A stretch of DNA of 29,415 nt from DATKWS01 sp035529435. Its GTDB lineage: Bacteria > Krumholzibacteriota > Krumholzibacteriia > Krumholzibacteriales > Krumholzibacteriaceae. Within the stretch, counting starts at the first letter, position 1. Each line of letters starts with the position of its first letter. Below the pieces are notes generated by a model. The model worked only from the letters and a program-made list of their open reading frames with translations, searched no databases and had not been told where the DNA came from. Location of the stretch: contig DATKWS010000100.1 in assembly GCA_035529435.1 (NCBI GenBank), positions 1-29,415 on the forward strand, read 5' to 3'. Both the position numbers and the translations under genes were made by a program. Positions 15,652 through 22,904 of this stretch are shown here, piece after piece.

Positions 15652-16871
15652 GCATCGGGCGGAAGAAGCTTCAGGAACCGTTTCTTGCCCACCTTGAGAA
15701 TGAGTGGGCCTTTCACCTCGAGCTGGAGGTCCTCGTCGGTCACGCGCTCACCATCGATATAGACCGCTCCCTGCATGAGCAGCCGCCGGGCCTCGCTGGA
15801 GGAACGGGTGAGCCCCGCATCCACCAGAAGCTTTGCGATCCAGATCTTCCCCGGTGCCGGCATCCGGTACTCGGGCATCTCCTCCGGCTCCTCCCGCCGC
15901 GAGAAGACCCGTGAAAATTCCTCCTCCGCGGCCGCGGCGGCCTGGGGGCCGTGGTAGAGAACGACGACCTCCCGGGCCAGGAACTTCTTGAGCTCCATGG
16001 GATTGAACGACGGGTCCTCCAGTTTCTCGAGGTGCCGATCCGCCTCGGCCGCCTCCAGCGTCGTGGCGAGACGGAGGTAAACGGGGAGGGAGGCGTCGGG
16101 AATCGACATGATCTTTCCGTACATGTCATTGGGAGGGTCGGTGATATCGACCGTGTTACCGAGACTCTTGCTCATCTTGTTTTCACCGTCGAGCCCCACG
16201 AGAAGCGGAAACGTCATGACGATCTGCGACTCCTGTCCGTAGTCGCGCTGGATCTTCCTGCCGACAAGGAGATTGAACTTTTGATCGGTGCCGCCGATCT
16301 CGACGTCGGCCTCAATGGCGACGGAATCGTAGGCCTGCATCAGCGGGTAGAAGAACTCGTGGATGCTGATCGGGTTTCCGCCAGCGTACCGCATATGGAA
16401 ATCGTCACGTTCGAGCATCCTCGCCACCGTGAACTTGGCCGCCAGCTCCATCACATCCTTGAAGCTCATCGCGGAGAACCATTCGCCGTTGAAATGGACC
16501 TCGGTCCTGTCCGGATCTACTATCTTGAAGATCTGTTCCTGATACGTGCGGGCGTTTTCCATGACCTCGTCCTCGGTGAGCATGGGGCGCGTCTGGGACC
16601 TCAGGCTGGGATCGCCGACCATTCCCGTGTAGTTGCCGACGATGAGCACGACCGTATGCCCGAGATCCTGAAATTGGCGCAGCTTCCTGAGCCCCACGGC
16701 ATGACCGATATGGATCCCCGGACTCGATGGATCGAATCCCTGTTTCACGCGGAGGGGCCGTTTCTCCTTGACCGCCCGTTCCAGCTTCGTGAGCAGCTCC
16801 TCAGGTGATAGGACTTCCTCGGCCCCCTTTACAAGGAGCTCGAGCTGTTCCGAAGGTGTCGCCGTGCTCAC
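15648..16871 (-). CDS. tyrS: Tyrosyl-tRNA synthetase
   Basis: Class I synthetase that charges tRNA-Tyr. I prefer the GTG at 16871 (407 residues) because AAGGA lies 9 nt upstream and the family begins near here; the open frame continues to ATG 16934, adding 21 unconserved residues. From the GTG, the HIGH motif is at 54-57 (GIHIGHAVGL), KMSKS at 232-236 (ENKMSKSLGN), with IGGTDQKFNL for tyrosine/ATP binding. A C-terminal S4 RNA-binding domain (about 345-405) contains LTRSSSEARRLLMQGAVYID. The HIGH spelling and the DPSSPGIHIGH context match the TyrS2/TyrZ-type branch. The stop overlaps the start of a radical SAM gene by 4 bases. Confidence 0.95.
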   Translation of the reverse strand: MSTATPSEQLELLVKGAEEVLSPEELLTKLERAVKEKRPLRVKQGFDPSSPGIHIGHAVGLRKLRQFQDLGHTVVLIVGNYTGMVGDPSLRSQTRPMLTEDEVMENARTYQEQIFKIVDPDRTEVHFNGEWFSAMSFKDVMELAAKFTVARMLERDDFHMRYAGGNPISIHEFFYPLMQAYDSVAIEADVEIGGTDQKFNLLVGRKIQRDYGQESQIVMTFPLLVGLDGENKMSKSLGNTVDITDPPNDMYGKIMSIPDASLPVYLRLATTLEAAEADRHLEKLEDPSFNPMELKKFLAREVVVLYHGPQAAAAAEEEFSRVFSRREEPEEMPEYRMPAPGKIWIAKLLVDAGLTRSSSEARRLLMQGAVYIDGERVTDEDLQLEVKGPLILKVGKKRFLKLLPPDA

Positions 16872-16980
16872 TGTATCGTTTCCTTGCTTTCCTGTGGCCG
16901 GGGTCGACCGAAGCCCTCGAGAAGAAGGCCGCATCCAGCCGCATTCCTAACATGGCGATTTCATATCCGGCACGGAGAAC

Positions 16981-17009
16981 ACGGTAGCACGGGTTCTAAG
17001 AGATTACAA
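16981..17009 (-). promoter_or_regulatory. Candidate tyrS promoter
   Basis: On the - strand TTGTAA (complement of 17004-17009), a 17-bp spacer and the extended -10 TGCTACCGT (hexamer at 16981-16986). It lies about 110 nt before the GTG start. Matches are moderate. Confidence 0.35.
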
Positions 17010-17066
17010 CCGCAGTTTTTACCATGAAAACGGAGTTGCGGCGGCCGGGCCGGCTTCCAAAGAACC

Positions 17067-17158
17067 TGTGCCGGGGCGCTGCCGGGCAATCGCAAGTTGT
17101 ACCGATTGGTACATTGCGGGGCCCGGGGATAGACCGAGCGGTACAGCGATCCGGCACG
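17067..17158. other. Multi-stem paired element (possible structured RNA or palindromic repeat unit)
   Basis: Nested complementary segments are visible directly. Outer stem: GTGCCGG (17068-17074) with CCGGCAC (17151-17157), extended by G-U pairs. Then CGCTG (17077-17081) with CAGCG (17144-17148). A long arm has CCGGGC/GCCCGG (17082-17087, 17121-17126), CGCAA/TTGCG (17091-17095, 17114-17118) and TGTACC/GGTACA (17098-17103, 17108-17113) around loop GATT. A small ACC-GAGC-GGT arm may fill 17133-17142, giving a three-way junction. There are 29 Watson-Crick pairs, excluding the small arm. No T-run follows on either strand. It matches no riboswitch I know. Confidence 0.55.
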
Positions 17159-17179
17159 CTCTTGCCAGCCAATATTTCA

Positions 17180-17209
17180 TAACATACTTTATAATAAGAA
17201 GTTATGTTA
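17180..17209 (+). promoter_or_regulatory. -10 box inside an inverted repeat
   Basis: TAACATA (17180-17186) and TATGTTA (17203-17209) flank a perfect TATAAT (17190-17195) about 110 nt before the 17303 start. The -35 is poor (TTGCCA at 17162 is 22 bp away), which would fit an activator-dependent or repressed promoter. Confidence 0.4.
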
Positions 17210-17302
17210 ATCGCCGGGATTCGGCATCACCCTTGCGAATGCGGCAGGTGTGAGAGGAGTGGTGAGTGAACCGTACACCTTAACGAGAGAGGAGCACACA
17301 TT

Positions 17303-17647
17303 ATGCGAAAAACACTCACGCTGATGGCTGTGCTGGTCGCGATTGCGATGCTGGCCGCTCCGCCCGTCATGGCCAAGGGGCCGATCGGGAGCGGAACGGC
17401 GAATGTCTATTACCATTTCTTCCAGTGGTTGAGAGACGATGACGGAGACGGGATTCCGAATTGTCAGGATCCCGATTACGTCAAACTGGAAGACGGAACC
17501 GGCTACGGCAACAAGGGCGAAGACACCGGAAACGAGGTCAAGAACAAGTACCAGAACGCGTATGCGAACGGCGACGAGTCGGGCTTCCTGTACCGTTTCC
17601 GGTACATACTCGGCGAGTGCAAGGGTAAGACGAAGCGGGGCAAGTAG
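17303..17647 (+). CDS. Small secreted acidic protein with Asp-rich, calcium-loop-like motif
   Basis: 114 residues: a signal peptide (MRKTLTLMAVLVAIAMLAAP, cleavage after VMA before KGP) and a short hydrophilic domain. DDDGDGIPNCQDPDY (about 45-59) has the D-x-D-G-D-G-I-x-N-x-x-D pattern of thrombospondin type 3/EF-hand-like calcium loops, so one bound Ca2+ is plausible. The C-terminus is basic (GECKGKTKRGK). Two cysteines may form a disulfide. SD GAGAGGAG before ATG 17303, with a clean terminator at 17677. No family recognised; too small to be an enzyme of known type. Confidence 0.7.
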   Translation: MRKTLTLMAVLVAIAMLAAPPVMAKGPIGSGTANVYYHFFQWLRDDDGDGIPNCQDPDYVKLEDGTGYGNKGEDTGNEVKNKYQNAYANGDESGFLYRFRYILGECKGKTKRGK

Positions 17648-17676
17648 ATGGTAACATCATAGCAGGTCCTGATACG

Positions 17677-17709
17677 AGACCCCCGGCCGATCACGACCGG
17701 GGGTCTTTG
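17677..17709 (+). terminator. Intrinsic terminator after the small secreted protein gene
   Basis: AGACCCCCGG (17677-17686) pairs perfectly with CCGGGGGTCT (17697-17706) around a 10-nt loop and is followed by TT. Confidence 0.75.
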
Positions 17710-17910
17710 TGTATCGATCGTCTACCTCTTGAGCACGGCGACCCTGAACTTCATCGACCGGCGTTGATGAATGGACCCGGGCGTACCGCCGGTGGCTGAT
17801 TCATTCTTTTCTGTTTATTTTCTGTTGGACTTGCAGTATACTCATTCCCTTTCGTGGTCTCATGACGTACGTTCGGTGGATACGGTCACCGATGAAAGGA
17901 GTTAGAGGCG

Positions 17911-20007
17911 ATGAGAAAACGATCCCTTTTCATGGCGGCGCTGATGGTGCTGGTGTGTTCCTCGGCGCTCCTCGCGCAGAATCCCTTCACCAGCGAGTTC
18001 GACACGCCGTTCGGTGTGCCACCGTTCGATGTGATACAGATCGAGCACTACCTTCCGGCCTTCGAGGAGGGTATGACGCTGCATCGGGGGGAGATCGAGG
18101 CGATCGTGAACAACCCCGATCCGCCGACCTTCGAGAACACGATCGAGGCGCTCGAGGCGGGCGGTGCGATGCTCACGCGGGTGAGCAATGTCTTCTTCAA
18201 TATGAACTCGGCCAACACCAACGACGAGATACAGGCGATCGCGAAGGAGGTCGCACCGAAGCTGTCGAAACACCGCGACGATATCATTTTCAATGAAAAG
18301 CTGTTCCAGCGCGTGAGGGAGGTCTACGAGCAGCGTGCGAAGCTCGACCTCACTCCCGAGCAGAACCGCGTTCTGGAGGATTACTACAAGGACTTCGCCC
18401 GGAACGGAGCGAACCTCGGTCCCCGGGACAAGGAAGCGCTGGCGGAGATCAACAAGGAGCTCTCGATCATTACCCTGAGTTTCGGCGAGAACATCCTGAA
18501 GGAGAACAACCGCTTCGAGCTCGTCATCGATAACGAAAGCGGCCTGTCGGGTCTGCCGGAGAACGTCCGGACCGCCGCCGCCGAGGCGGCGGCCGAGCGC
18601 GGGTACAAGGGGAAATGGGTCTTTACCATTCACAAGCCGAGCATGCTCCCGTTCCTCCAGTATTCGGACAGGCGCGATCTCAGGGAGAAGATATTCAAGG
18701 CGTATATCAACCAGGGCAACAACAACGACGACCTCGACAACAAGGAGATTCTCGCGAAGATCGTACGGCTCCGGATCGAGCGCGCGAAAATGCTGGGGTA
18801 CAAAACCCACGCCCATTTCGTGCTCGAGGAGAGCATGGCCAAGGAGCCCGGGAACGTGTACGAGCTGCTCGGAAAGATCTGGGAGCCGGCCCTGGTCAGG
18901 GCCAAGGAGGAGGCCCGGGACCTCCAGGCGATGATCGACCGCGAGGGAGGCGGATTCAAGCTCGAGCCGTGGGACTGGTGGTATTACGCGGAGAAGCTGC
19001 GCAGGGAGAAATACGCGCTGGACGACGAGCTCCTGAGGCCGTACTTCGAGGTGCGGAACGTGATACAGGGAGCGTTCACCCTCGCGAACAAACTCTATGG
19101 AATCAATTTCGAGGAGCTGCCCGACCTGCCGAAGTATCACGAGGACGTCAAGGTCTTCGAGGTGAAGGAGGCCGACGGCACCCATATCGGGATTCTCTAC
19201 GCCGATTATTACCCGCGCGCGAGCAAGCGCGGCGGCGCATGGATGAGCGCCTTCCGGTCGGAGTCGAAGCTCGGAGGGAAGGTGTGGCACCCCGTGATCA
19301 CGAACTGCGGCAACTTCTCGAAGCCGACGGGGGACACGCCGGCGCTCCTCACACTCGATGAGGTGCTCACCCTGTTCCACGAGTTCGGACACGCCCTGCA
19401 CGGTCTCCTGTCAGAGGTCACCTATCCACGGGTTTCGGGGACCGCCGTGGCGCTGGACTTCGTCGAGCTGCCGTCCCAGATCATGGAGAGTTGGGTGACG
19501 GAGCCCGAGATGCTGAAGCTGTACGCAAAACACTACGAGACCGGCGAGCCGATGCCGCTCGAGCTGATCGAGAAGATAAAGAAGGCCAAGCATTTCAACC
19601 AGGGGTTCGCGACGACGGAATATCTCGCCGCATCGTTTCTCGATATGGACTGGCATACCCTCACGCAGGCGGAGGGGATCGACCCGCTGCAATTCGAGAA
19701 CGAATCGCTGAACAACATCGGGCTCATTCCCGAGATCATCGTGCGGTACCGGAGCCCCTACTTCCGTCATATTTTCTCGGGGGGCTACTCGTCGGGGTAC
19801 TACAGCTACGTGTGGGCCGAGGTGCTGGACGCCGATGCCTTCCAGGCGTTCAAGGAAACGAGCCTCTTCGACCGCGAGACGGCGGGGAAATTCAGGAAAT
19901 ACATTCTCGCCGCCGGGGGTTCTGCCGATCCGATGGAGCTCTACAGGAAATTCCGCGGGGCGGAGCCGACGATCGATCCGCTGCTCGAGCGGCGGGGGCT
20001 CAAGTAG
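17911..20007 (+). CDS. Secreted M3-family oligopeptidase (peptidyl-dipeptidase Dcp-like)
   Basis: 698 residues with a signal peptide (MRKRSLFMAALMVLVCSSALL, cleavage near A|QNP). The zinc site is H490-E491-F492-G493-H494 in LFHEFGHALHGLLSEV, with the third ligand E519 in DFVELPSQIMESW; both match the M3A family (thimet oligopeptidase/Dcp). The N-terminal half is helical (NPDPPTFENTIEALE is a typical M3 opening), and the C-terminal FSGGYSSGYYSYVWAEVLDADAF is the conserved substrate-cleft segment. It should cut short peptides in the periplasm. SD AAAGGAG is 9 nt before ATG. A TATACT box at 17837-17842 may be the promoter -10, but its -35 is weak. It stands alone between a terminator and a convergent gene. 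Confidence 0.94.
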   Translation: MRKRSLFMAALMVLVCSSALLAQNPFTSEFDTPFGVPPFDVIQIEHYLPAFEEGMTLHRGEIEAIVNNPDPPTFENTIEALEAGGAMLTRVSNVFFNMNSANTNDEIQAIAKEVAPKLSKHRDDIIFNEKLFQRVREVYEQRAKLDLTPEQNRVLEDYYKDFARNGANLGPRDKEALAEINKELSIITLSFGENILKENNRFELVIDNESGLSGLPENVRTAAAEAAAERGYKGKWVFTIHKPSMLPFLQYSDRRDLREKIFKAYINQGNNNDDLDNKEILAKIVRLRIERAKMLGYKTHAHFVLEESMAKEPGNVYELLGKIWEPALVRAKEEARDLQAMIDREGGGFKLEPWDWWYYAEKLRREKYALDDELLRPYFEVRNVIQGAFTLANKLYGINFEELPDLPKYHEDVKVFEVKEADGTHIGILYADYYPRASKRGGAWMSAFRSESKLGGKVWHPVITNCGNFSKPTGDTPALLTLDEVLTLFHEFGHALHGLLSEVTYPRVSGTAVALDFVELPSQIMESWVTEPEMLKLYAKHYETGEPMPLELIEKIKKAKHFNQGFATTEYLAASFLDMDWHTLTQAEGIDPLQFENESLNNIGLIPEIIVRYRSPYFRHIFSGGYSSGYYSYVWAEVLDADAFQAFKETSLFDRETAGKFRKYILAAGGSADPMELYRKFRGAEPTIDPLLERRGLK

Positions 20008-20052
20008 CGGTATCGTGCTGTGGAGCATCTGCGCGGTAGCGGCGGCGGGCCG

Positions 20053-21003
20053 TCAGTCGACGGAATGTTGCGGCGCACCGCCGGCCGGTGGCCGGGCGGT
20101 CATGCCGCGCACCGTGGCCGGCGGCACGATCACCTTTACGACGTGCGGCACCACCTCCACCTCGACGGGGCTCGTTCCCACGATATCACCGTCGGCCTGC
20201 ACGGGAAGCGGTCTCTCCGGACGGATGATCACGCTCCGTTTCGCGCGGAGGAAGCGGACATCAGGTTGGGATGTGTGCCTCCGCAACAGGTTGAACACGA
20301 GGCGCGGGTAATCGAGCGGCCCGCGCGCCGTGATGATCACGACATCGAGATACCCGTCGTCCACACTGATCTCGGGCATGCGCGGCATCACCATCTCCAC
20401 GACCCCCCCGCTGTTCGCCACGGCCACCTCGGGCGAGTGGAACCGGTGCATCTCGCCGTCGATGATCACCTCGAAGCGGTTTGATTGGAATTTGAACAAC
20501 TTGCCAATGGCGGTCCCCACGTATGCGAGAAGACCGAAACGGCGCTTGTCGCTGCGTTTTATGTCCCTCACGGTGAGCGAGCTGATGCCCACCCCCGCGG
20601 TCAGGAAGTACAGGCGGCCGTCGATTCTCATTGCATCGATCGTTCGCGTTGCGCGGGGGGCGCACAGCAGGCGGACCGCCTCGTCGGTATCGAGCGGGAT
20701 CTGGAGATCGCGGGCCAGTATATTGCCGGTCCCCGCCGGCACGATCCCGAGGGGGATCGGTGACCCCGCCAGTTCGGCCGCGGCTCTCGAGACGGTTCCA
20801 TCACCGCCGGCGACGACGATGAATGTGCAACCACGCGACATCCCATCGTGTATGGCGCGTGCCATCGATTCCTCTCCGTGAGCCTCGAGGATATCGTACG
20901 CGATCCCCGCGGGGGCGAACCGCCGCCGGATGGCGCCCAGTACCGGTTCTCGCTTGAACCCGCCCGCGTGTGGATTGATAATGATGAGCGCCGTCTCCTG
21001 CAT
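20053..21003 (-). CDS. Diacylglycerol/lipid kinase-like protein (YegS/DgkB family)
   Basis: 316 residues from ATG 21003, chosen because GGGAGG lies about 10 nt upstream and the family starts with this strand (ALIIINPHAGG); the frame extends 37 codons further without support. The nucleotide-binding GGDGT is at 66-70 (FIVVAGGDGTVSRAA), followed by PLGIVPAGTGNILARDL (84-100). The beta-sandwich C-terminal domain includes ISVDDGYLDVVII and the GDIVG.SPVEVEVVP end, as in family members. It would phosphorylate diacylglycerol or a related lipid at the inner membrane face. It is convergent with the M3 peptidase gene (45-nt gap). Confidence 0.88.
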   Translation of the reverse strand: MQETALIIINPHAGGFKREPVLGAIRRRFAPAGIAYDILEAHGEESMARAIHDGMSRGCTFIVVAGGDGTVSRAAAELAGSPIPLGIVPAGTGNILARDLQIPLDTDEAVRLLCAPRATRTIDAMRIDGRLYFLTAGVGISSLTVRDIKRSDKRRFGLLAYVGTAIGKLFKFQSNRFEVIIDGEMHRFHSPEVAVANSGGVVEMVMPRMPEISVDDGYLDVVIITARGPLDYPRLVFNLLRRHTSQPDVRFLRAKRSVIIRPERPLPVQADGDIVGTSPVEVEVVPHVVKVIVPPATVRGMTARPPAGGAPQHSVD

Positions 21004-21077
21004 CTGGCGTAATCCTCCCGCCGGTGCCTGCCGCACGCCCGGCCGCTCATCCCCGGCGGCCGATCCGGGCTTTCGCA

Positions 21078-22313
21078 CTAATCGGCGAACTCGATACGCT
21101 CGAACCTGTCCCACTCGATTTCGATCTCGTCACCGTTATCGAGCTGGACAAAGATTCCCTTGTTGTCCTCGTCGACATCGTTGGTGCCATCGAGCCTCAG
21201 GCTCGTGCCGTCCCAGAGGGTTACGATGGAGGAATGGTCCCCCCTGCGCTCGATCCCCTTGATATGCCCGAATTCGATGTCGAATTCGATGTCGCGGAAA
21301 TCCCCGTCGAGAATCTCCCATGTGAGTTCCTCGTCGTCGTCCCAGCGGATCGATCCGGTGTACGCCTCGCCGTCCTCCGTGTAGACGGTGCCACGCAGGC
21401 GGCGGCCGCCGTCGAATTCATCGTAGGGTACTTGATGCGGCGGCTCGGTGAATTCGATACGTCCGAAGTCGTCCCACTGCATTTTGATCTGACCGAGTCC
21501 CTCGACGTAGACCGAGATCCCCCGGTTTGAGTCGTCCACATCGTTGGTACCGCGCAGGACGAATTCGTCGCCGCTCTTCATGAACATCTTCGCCGCGTTC
21601 GAGCTGTACCGTTCTATCGCTGCGATATCGCCGAAATCGATCTTGCTTGTGCGGCGATTCCGCTTGCCGTCGAGAATATCGCCCGTGAACAGCTCATCGA
21701 CGTCCCAGCAGATCCATCCGGTGAATCCGTCGCCCCGCCGGCTCTTCAGCGTTCCGTAGAGCCGCTCGCCGAAATTCGAGACGAGACCGCCGCTTCCCTG
21801 CATGAAGTCGATACGCTCTATGTCGTCCCACTCGAATTCGATCTCGCCCTCGTCGATGTCCTCGACGATGATTTCACGGATCGACTCGCCGATGTCGGTC
21901 GATCCGCCCTCCAGCTCGACCGTATCACCGCTCTTGAGTGTCAGGCGCACCGCATCGTCGCCGGTGACCTCCATCGACGCGATGTGGCCGAAGCACATCC
22001 CCGACTGGGCGCTCCCGCGCTCGTAGCGGTAGGTCCGGGTGCGTCCGATGGTGATGCCGAGTATCTTGATGTATTTTTCCCGGTCGTGGTACTTCCGGCG
22101 GCCCGACTGCCTGTCCCGCGGCAATTCCTTGTTGCCGTTGAGAATATCGACCCACGACGCCTCGTTCTTGTCCCAGCGTATCAGCCCCTCGTACACGTCG
22201 CCGTCGACGGTCGTCAGCTTGCCGTAGATTCTTCCGCTGCTGTCCGCGTGGGCGGCGGTGCAGATCGCCGTAACGGTCAGAACGGAAATGACGAAAAGAT
22301 TGAATAGCTTCAT
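21078..22313 (-). CDS. Secreted protein made of three related beta-rich repeats
   Basis: 411 residues from ATG 22313 (GGAGG 9 nt upstream; an upstream in-frame start has no SD and would disturb the signal peptide). The signal peptide is MKLFNLFVISVLTVTAICTA, cleaved near AHA|DSS. The mature protein is three copies of one unit: about 28-171, 184-289 and 305-410. Each begins R-x-(Y/R)-G-x-L/V...DG..(Y/F).G.I.W and ends with (E/Q)W-D-x-(I/F)-x-R-I-(D/E)-F. Unit 1 has an extra 35-residue insert (65-100). Units 2 and 3 share GTNDVD-(D/E)-x-N-(R/K)-GI. The protein is strongly acidic. No family recognised; a repeat-built binding or structural protein is the safest description. Confidence 0.75.
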   Translation of the reverse strand: MKLFNLFVISVLTVTAICTAAHADSSGRIYGKLTTVDGDVYEGLIRWDKNEASWVDILNGNKELPRDRQSGRRKYHDREKYIKILGITIGRTRTYRYERGSAQSGMCFGHIASMEVTGDDAVRLTLKSGDTVELEGGSTDIGESIREIIVEDIDEGEIEFEWDDIERIDFMQGSGGLVSNFGERLYGTLKSRRGDGFTGWICWDVDELFTGDILDGKRNRRTSKIDFGDIAAIERYSSNAAKMFMKSGDEFVLRGTNDVDDSNRGISVYVEGLGQIKMQWDDFGRIEFTEPPHQVPYDEFDGGRRLRGTVYTEDGEAYTGSIRWDDDEELTWEILDGDFRDIEFDIEFGHIKGIERRGDHSSIVTLWDGTSLRLDGTNDVDEDNKGIFVQLDNGDEIEIEWDRFERIEFAD

Positions 22314-22356
22314 TCCTCCAAACCTCCTGCTTGCGTGAAATTTCATCCCTCCCTGT

Positions 22357-22375
22357 GCATATACTACGTGTATGC
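22357..22375. promoter_or_regulatory. Dyad upstream of the triple-repeat protein gene
   Basis: GCATATAC-TAC-GTGTATGC (22357-22375) is an 8-bp dyad with one imperfect pair. It contains TACTACGTGTA, similar to the half-sites seen at the divergent BlaI promoter 80 bp away. It may be a second binding site. Confidence 0.35.
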
Positions 22376-22434
22376 ATTCGGTAAGGTTGCGGGGCGGGAG
22401 GATGCCGGGGAAGTTCCGCGCAGCGAAAAAAATC

Positions 22435-22479
22435 TTGACGGCCTTCTAGGTATATAGTAACATTACTATGGAACTAGTA
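22435..22479 (+). promoter_or_regulatory. Promoter with BlaI-type operator half-sites
   Basis: TTGACG (22435-22440), a 17-bp spacer and TAACAT (22458-22463). A perfect dyad ATAGTAA-CA-TTACTAT (22454-22469) covers the -10, and a third half-site TAGTA follows (22475-22479), so the series reads TAGTA, TACTA, TAGTA. BlaI/MecI repressors bind dyads of TAC/GTA-rich half-sites, so autorepression is expected. Confidence 0.6.
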
Positions 22480-22505
22480 GATATCATGAGGAGGCAGGAA
22501 CGGCC

Positions 22506-22904
22506 ATGAAAAAGAGGAGAAAACTCACACCGGTGGAGTGGGAGATCATGGAGACAATATGGAAATTGGAAGGCTCTCCATCCGTGCGTGATGTAATGGA
22601 GCGTGCGTTTCCCAACGGGGAGAAGGCATACACCACCGTGCAGACGACCATGAGCACGCTCGAGAGGAAGGGCCTGCTCCGCAGGAAGAAAATCGGACTC
22701 GTCAACTTCTATACCCCGGTGCGGTCGCGCGACGATCTGGTGATAGTGGAGATGTCGTCGCTCGTGTCGAGGGTGTTCGACGGTTCCATACCCGCCCTGG
22801 CGAACTCGCTGCTGTCGCTCGACGGGGTGACGCTCGAGGAGGTGCGGGAGATCAAGGAATTGCTCGACCACAAGGAGAGAGAACTGCGGGGTGAGGAGTC
22901 ATGA
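22506..22904 (+). CDS. BlaI/MecI-family transcriptional repressor
   Basis: 132 residues. The N-terminal winged helix carries the family signature (LTPVEWEIMETIWKLEGSPS at 7-26, then VRDVMERAF and YTTVQTTMSTLERKGLLRR at 42-60). The C-terminal helical part is for dimerisation. Such repressors are cut or released when a partner M56 membrane protease is activated; that partner follows directly with a 4-base ATGA overlap (22901-22904). It probably represses its own operon through the dyad at 22454-22479. The SD is GAGGAGG, somewhat far (11 nt), with AGGA nearer. Although beta-lactamase control is the classic role, no beta-lactamase gene is nearby. Confidence 0.92.
   Translation: MKKRRKLTPVEWEIMETIWKLEGSPSVRDVMERAFPNGEKAYTTVQTTMSTLERKGLLRRKKIGLVNFYTPVRSRDDLVIVEMSSLVSRVFDGSIPALANSLLSLDGVTLEEVREIKELLDHKERELRGEES

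Larger units (their letters stand above)
16872..17302. other. 431-nt divergent spacer between tyrS and a small secreted protein gene
   Basis: It contains a weak tyrS promoter candidate (16981-17009), a large paired element (17067-17158), and a -10 like box (17190-17195) flanked by an inverted repeat. No coding frame is supported. Confidence 0.6.

Noticed and set aside
16872..17160. T-box leader for tyrS
   Set aside because: Although the region is highly paired, I cannot find the T-box consensus next to an antiterminator/terminator pair, and the lineage is not one where T-boxes are common.
17735..17800. Short - strand frame ending RRSMKFRVAVLKR, resembling the tail of a sorting domain
   Set aside because: Only 24 residues between stops and without the PNPFNP part; too little to call a gene remnant.
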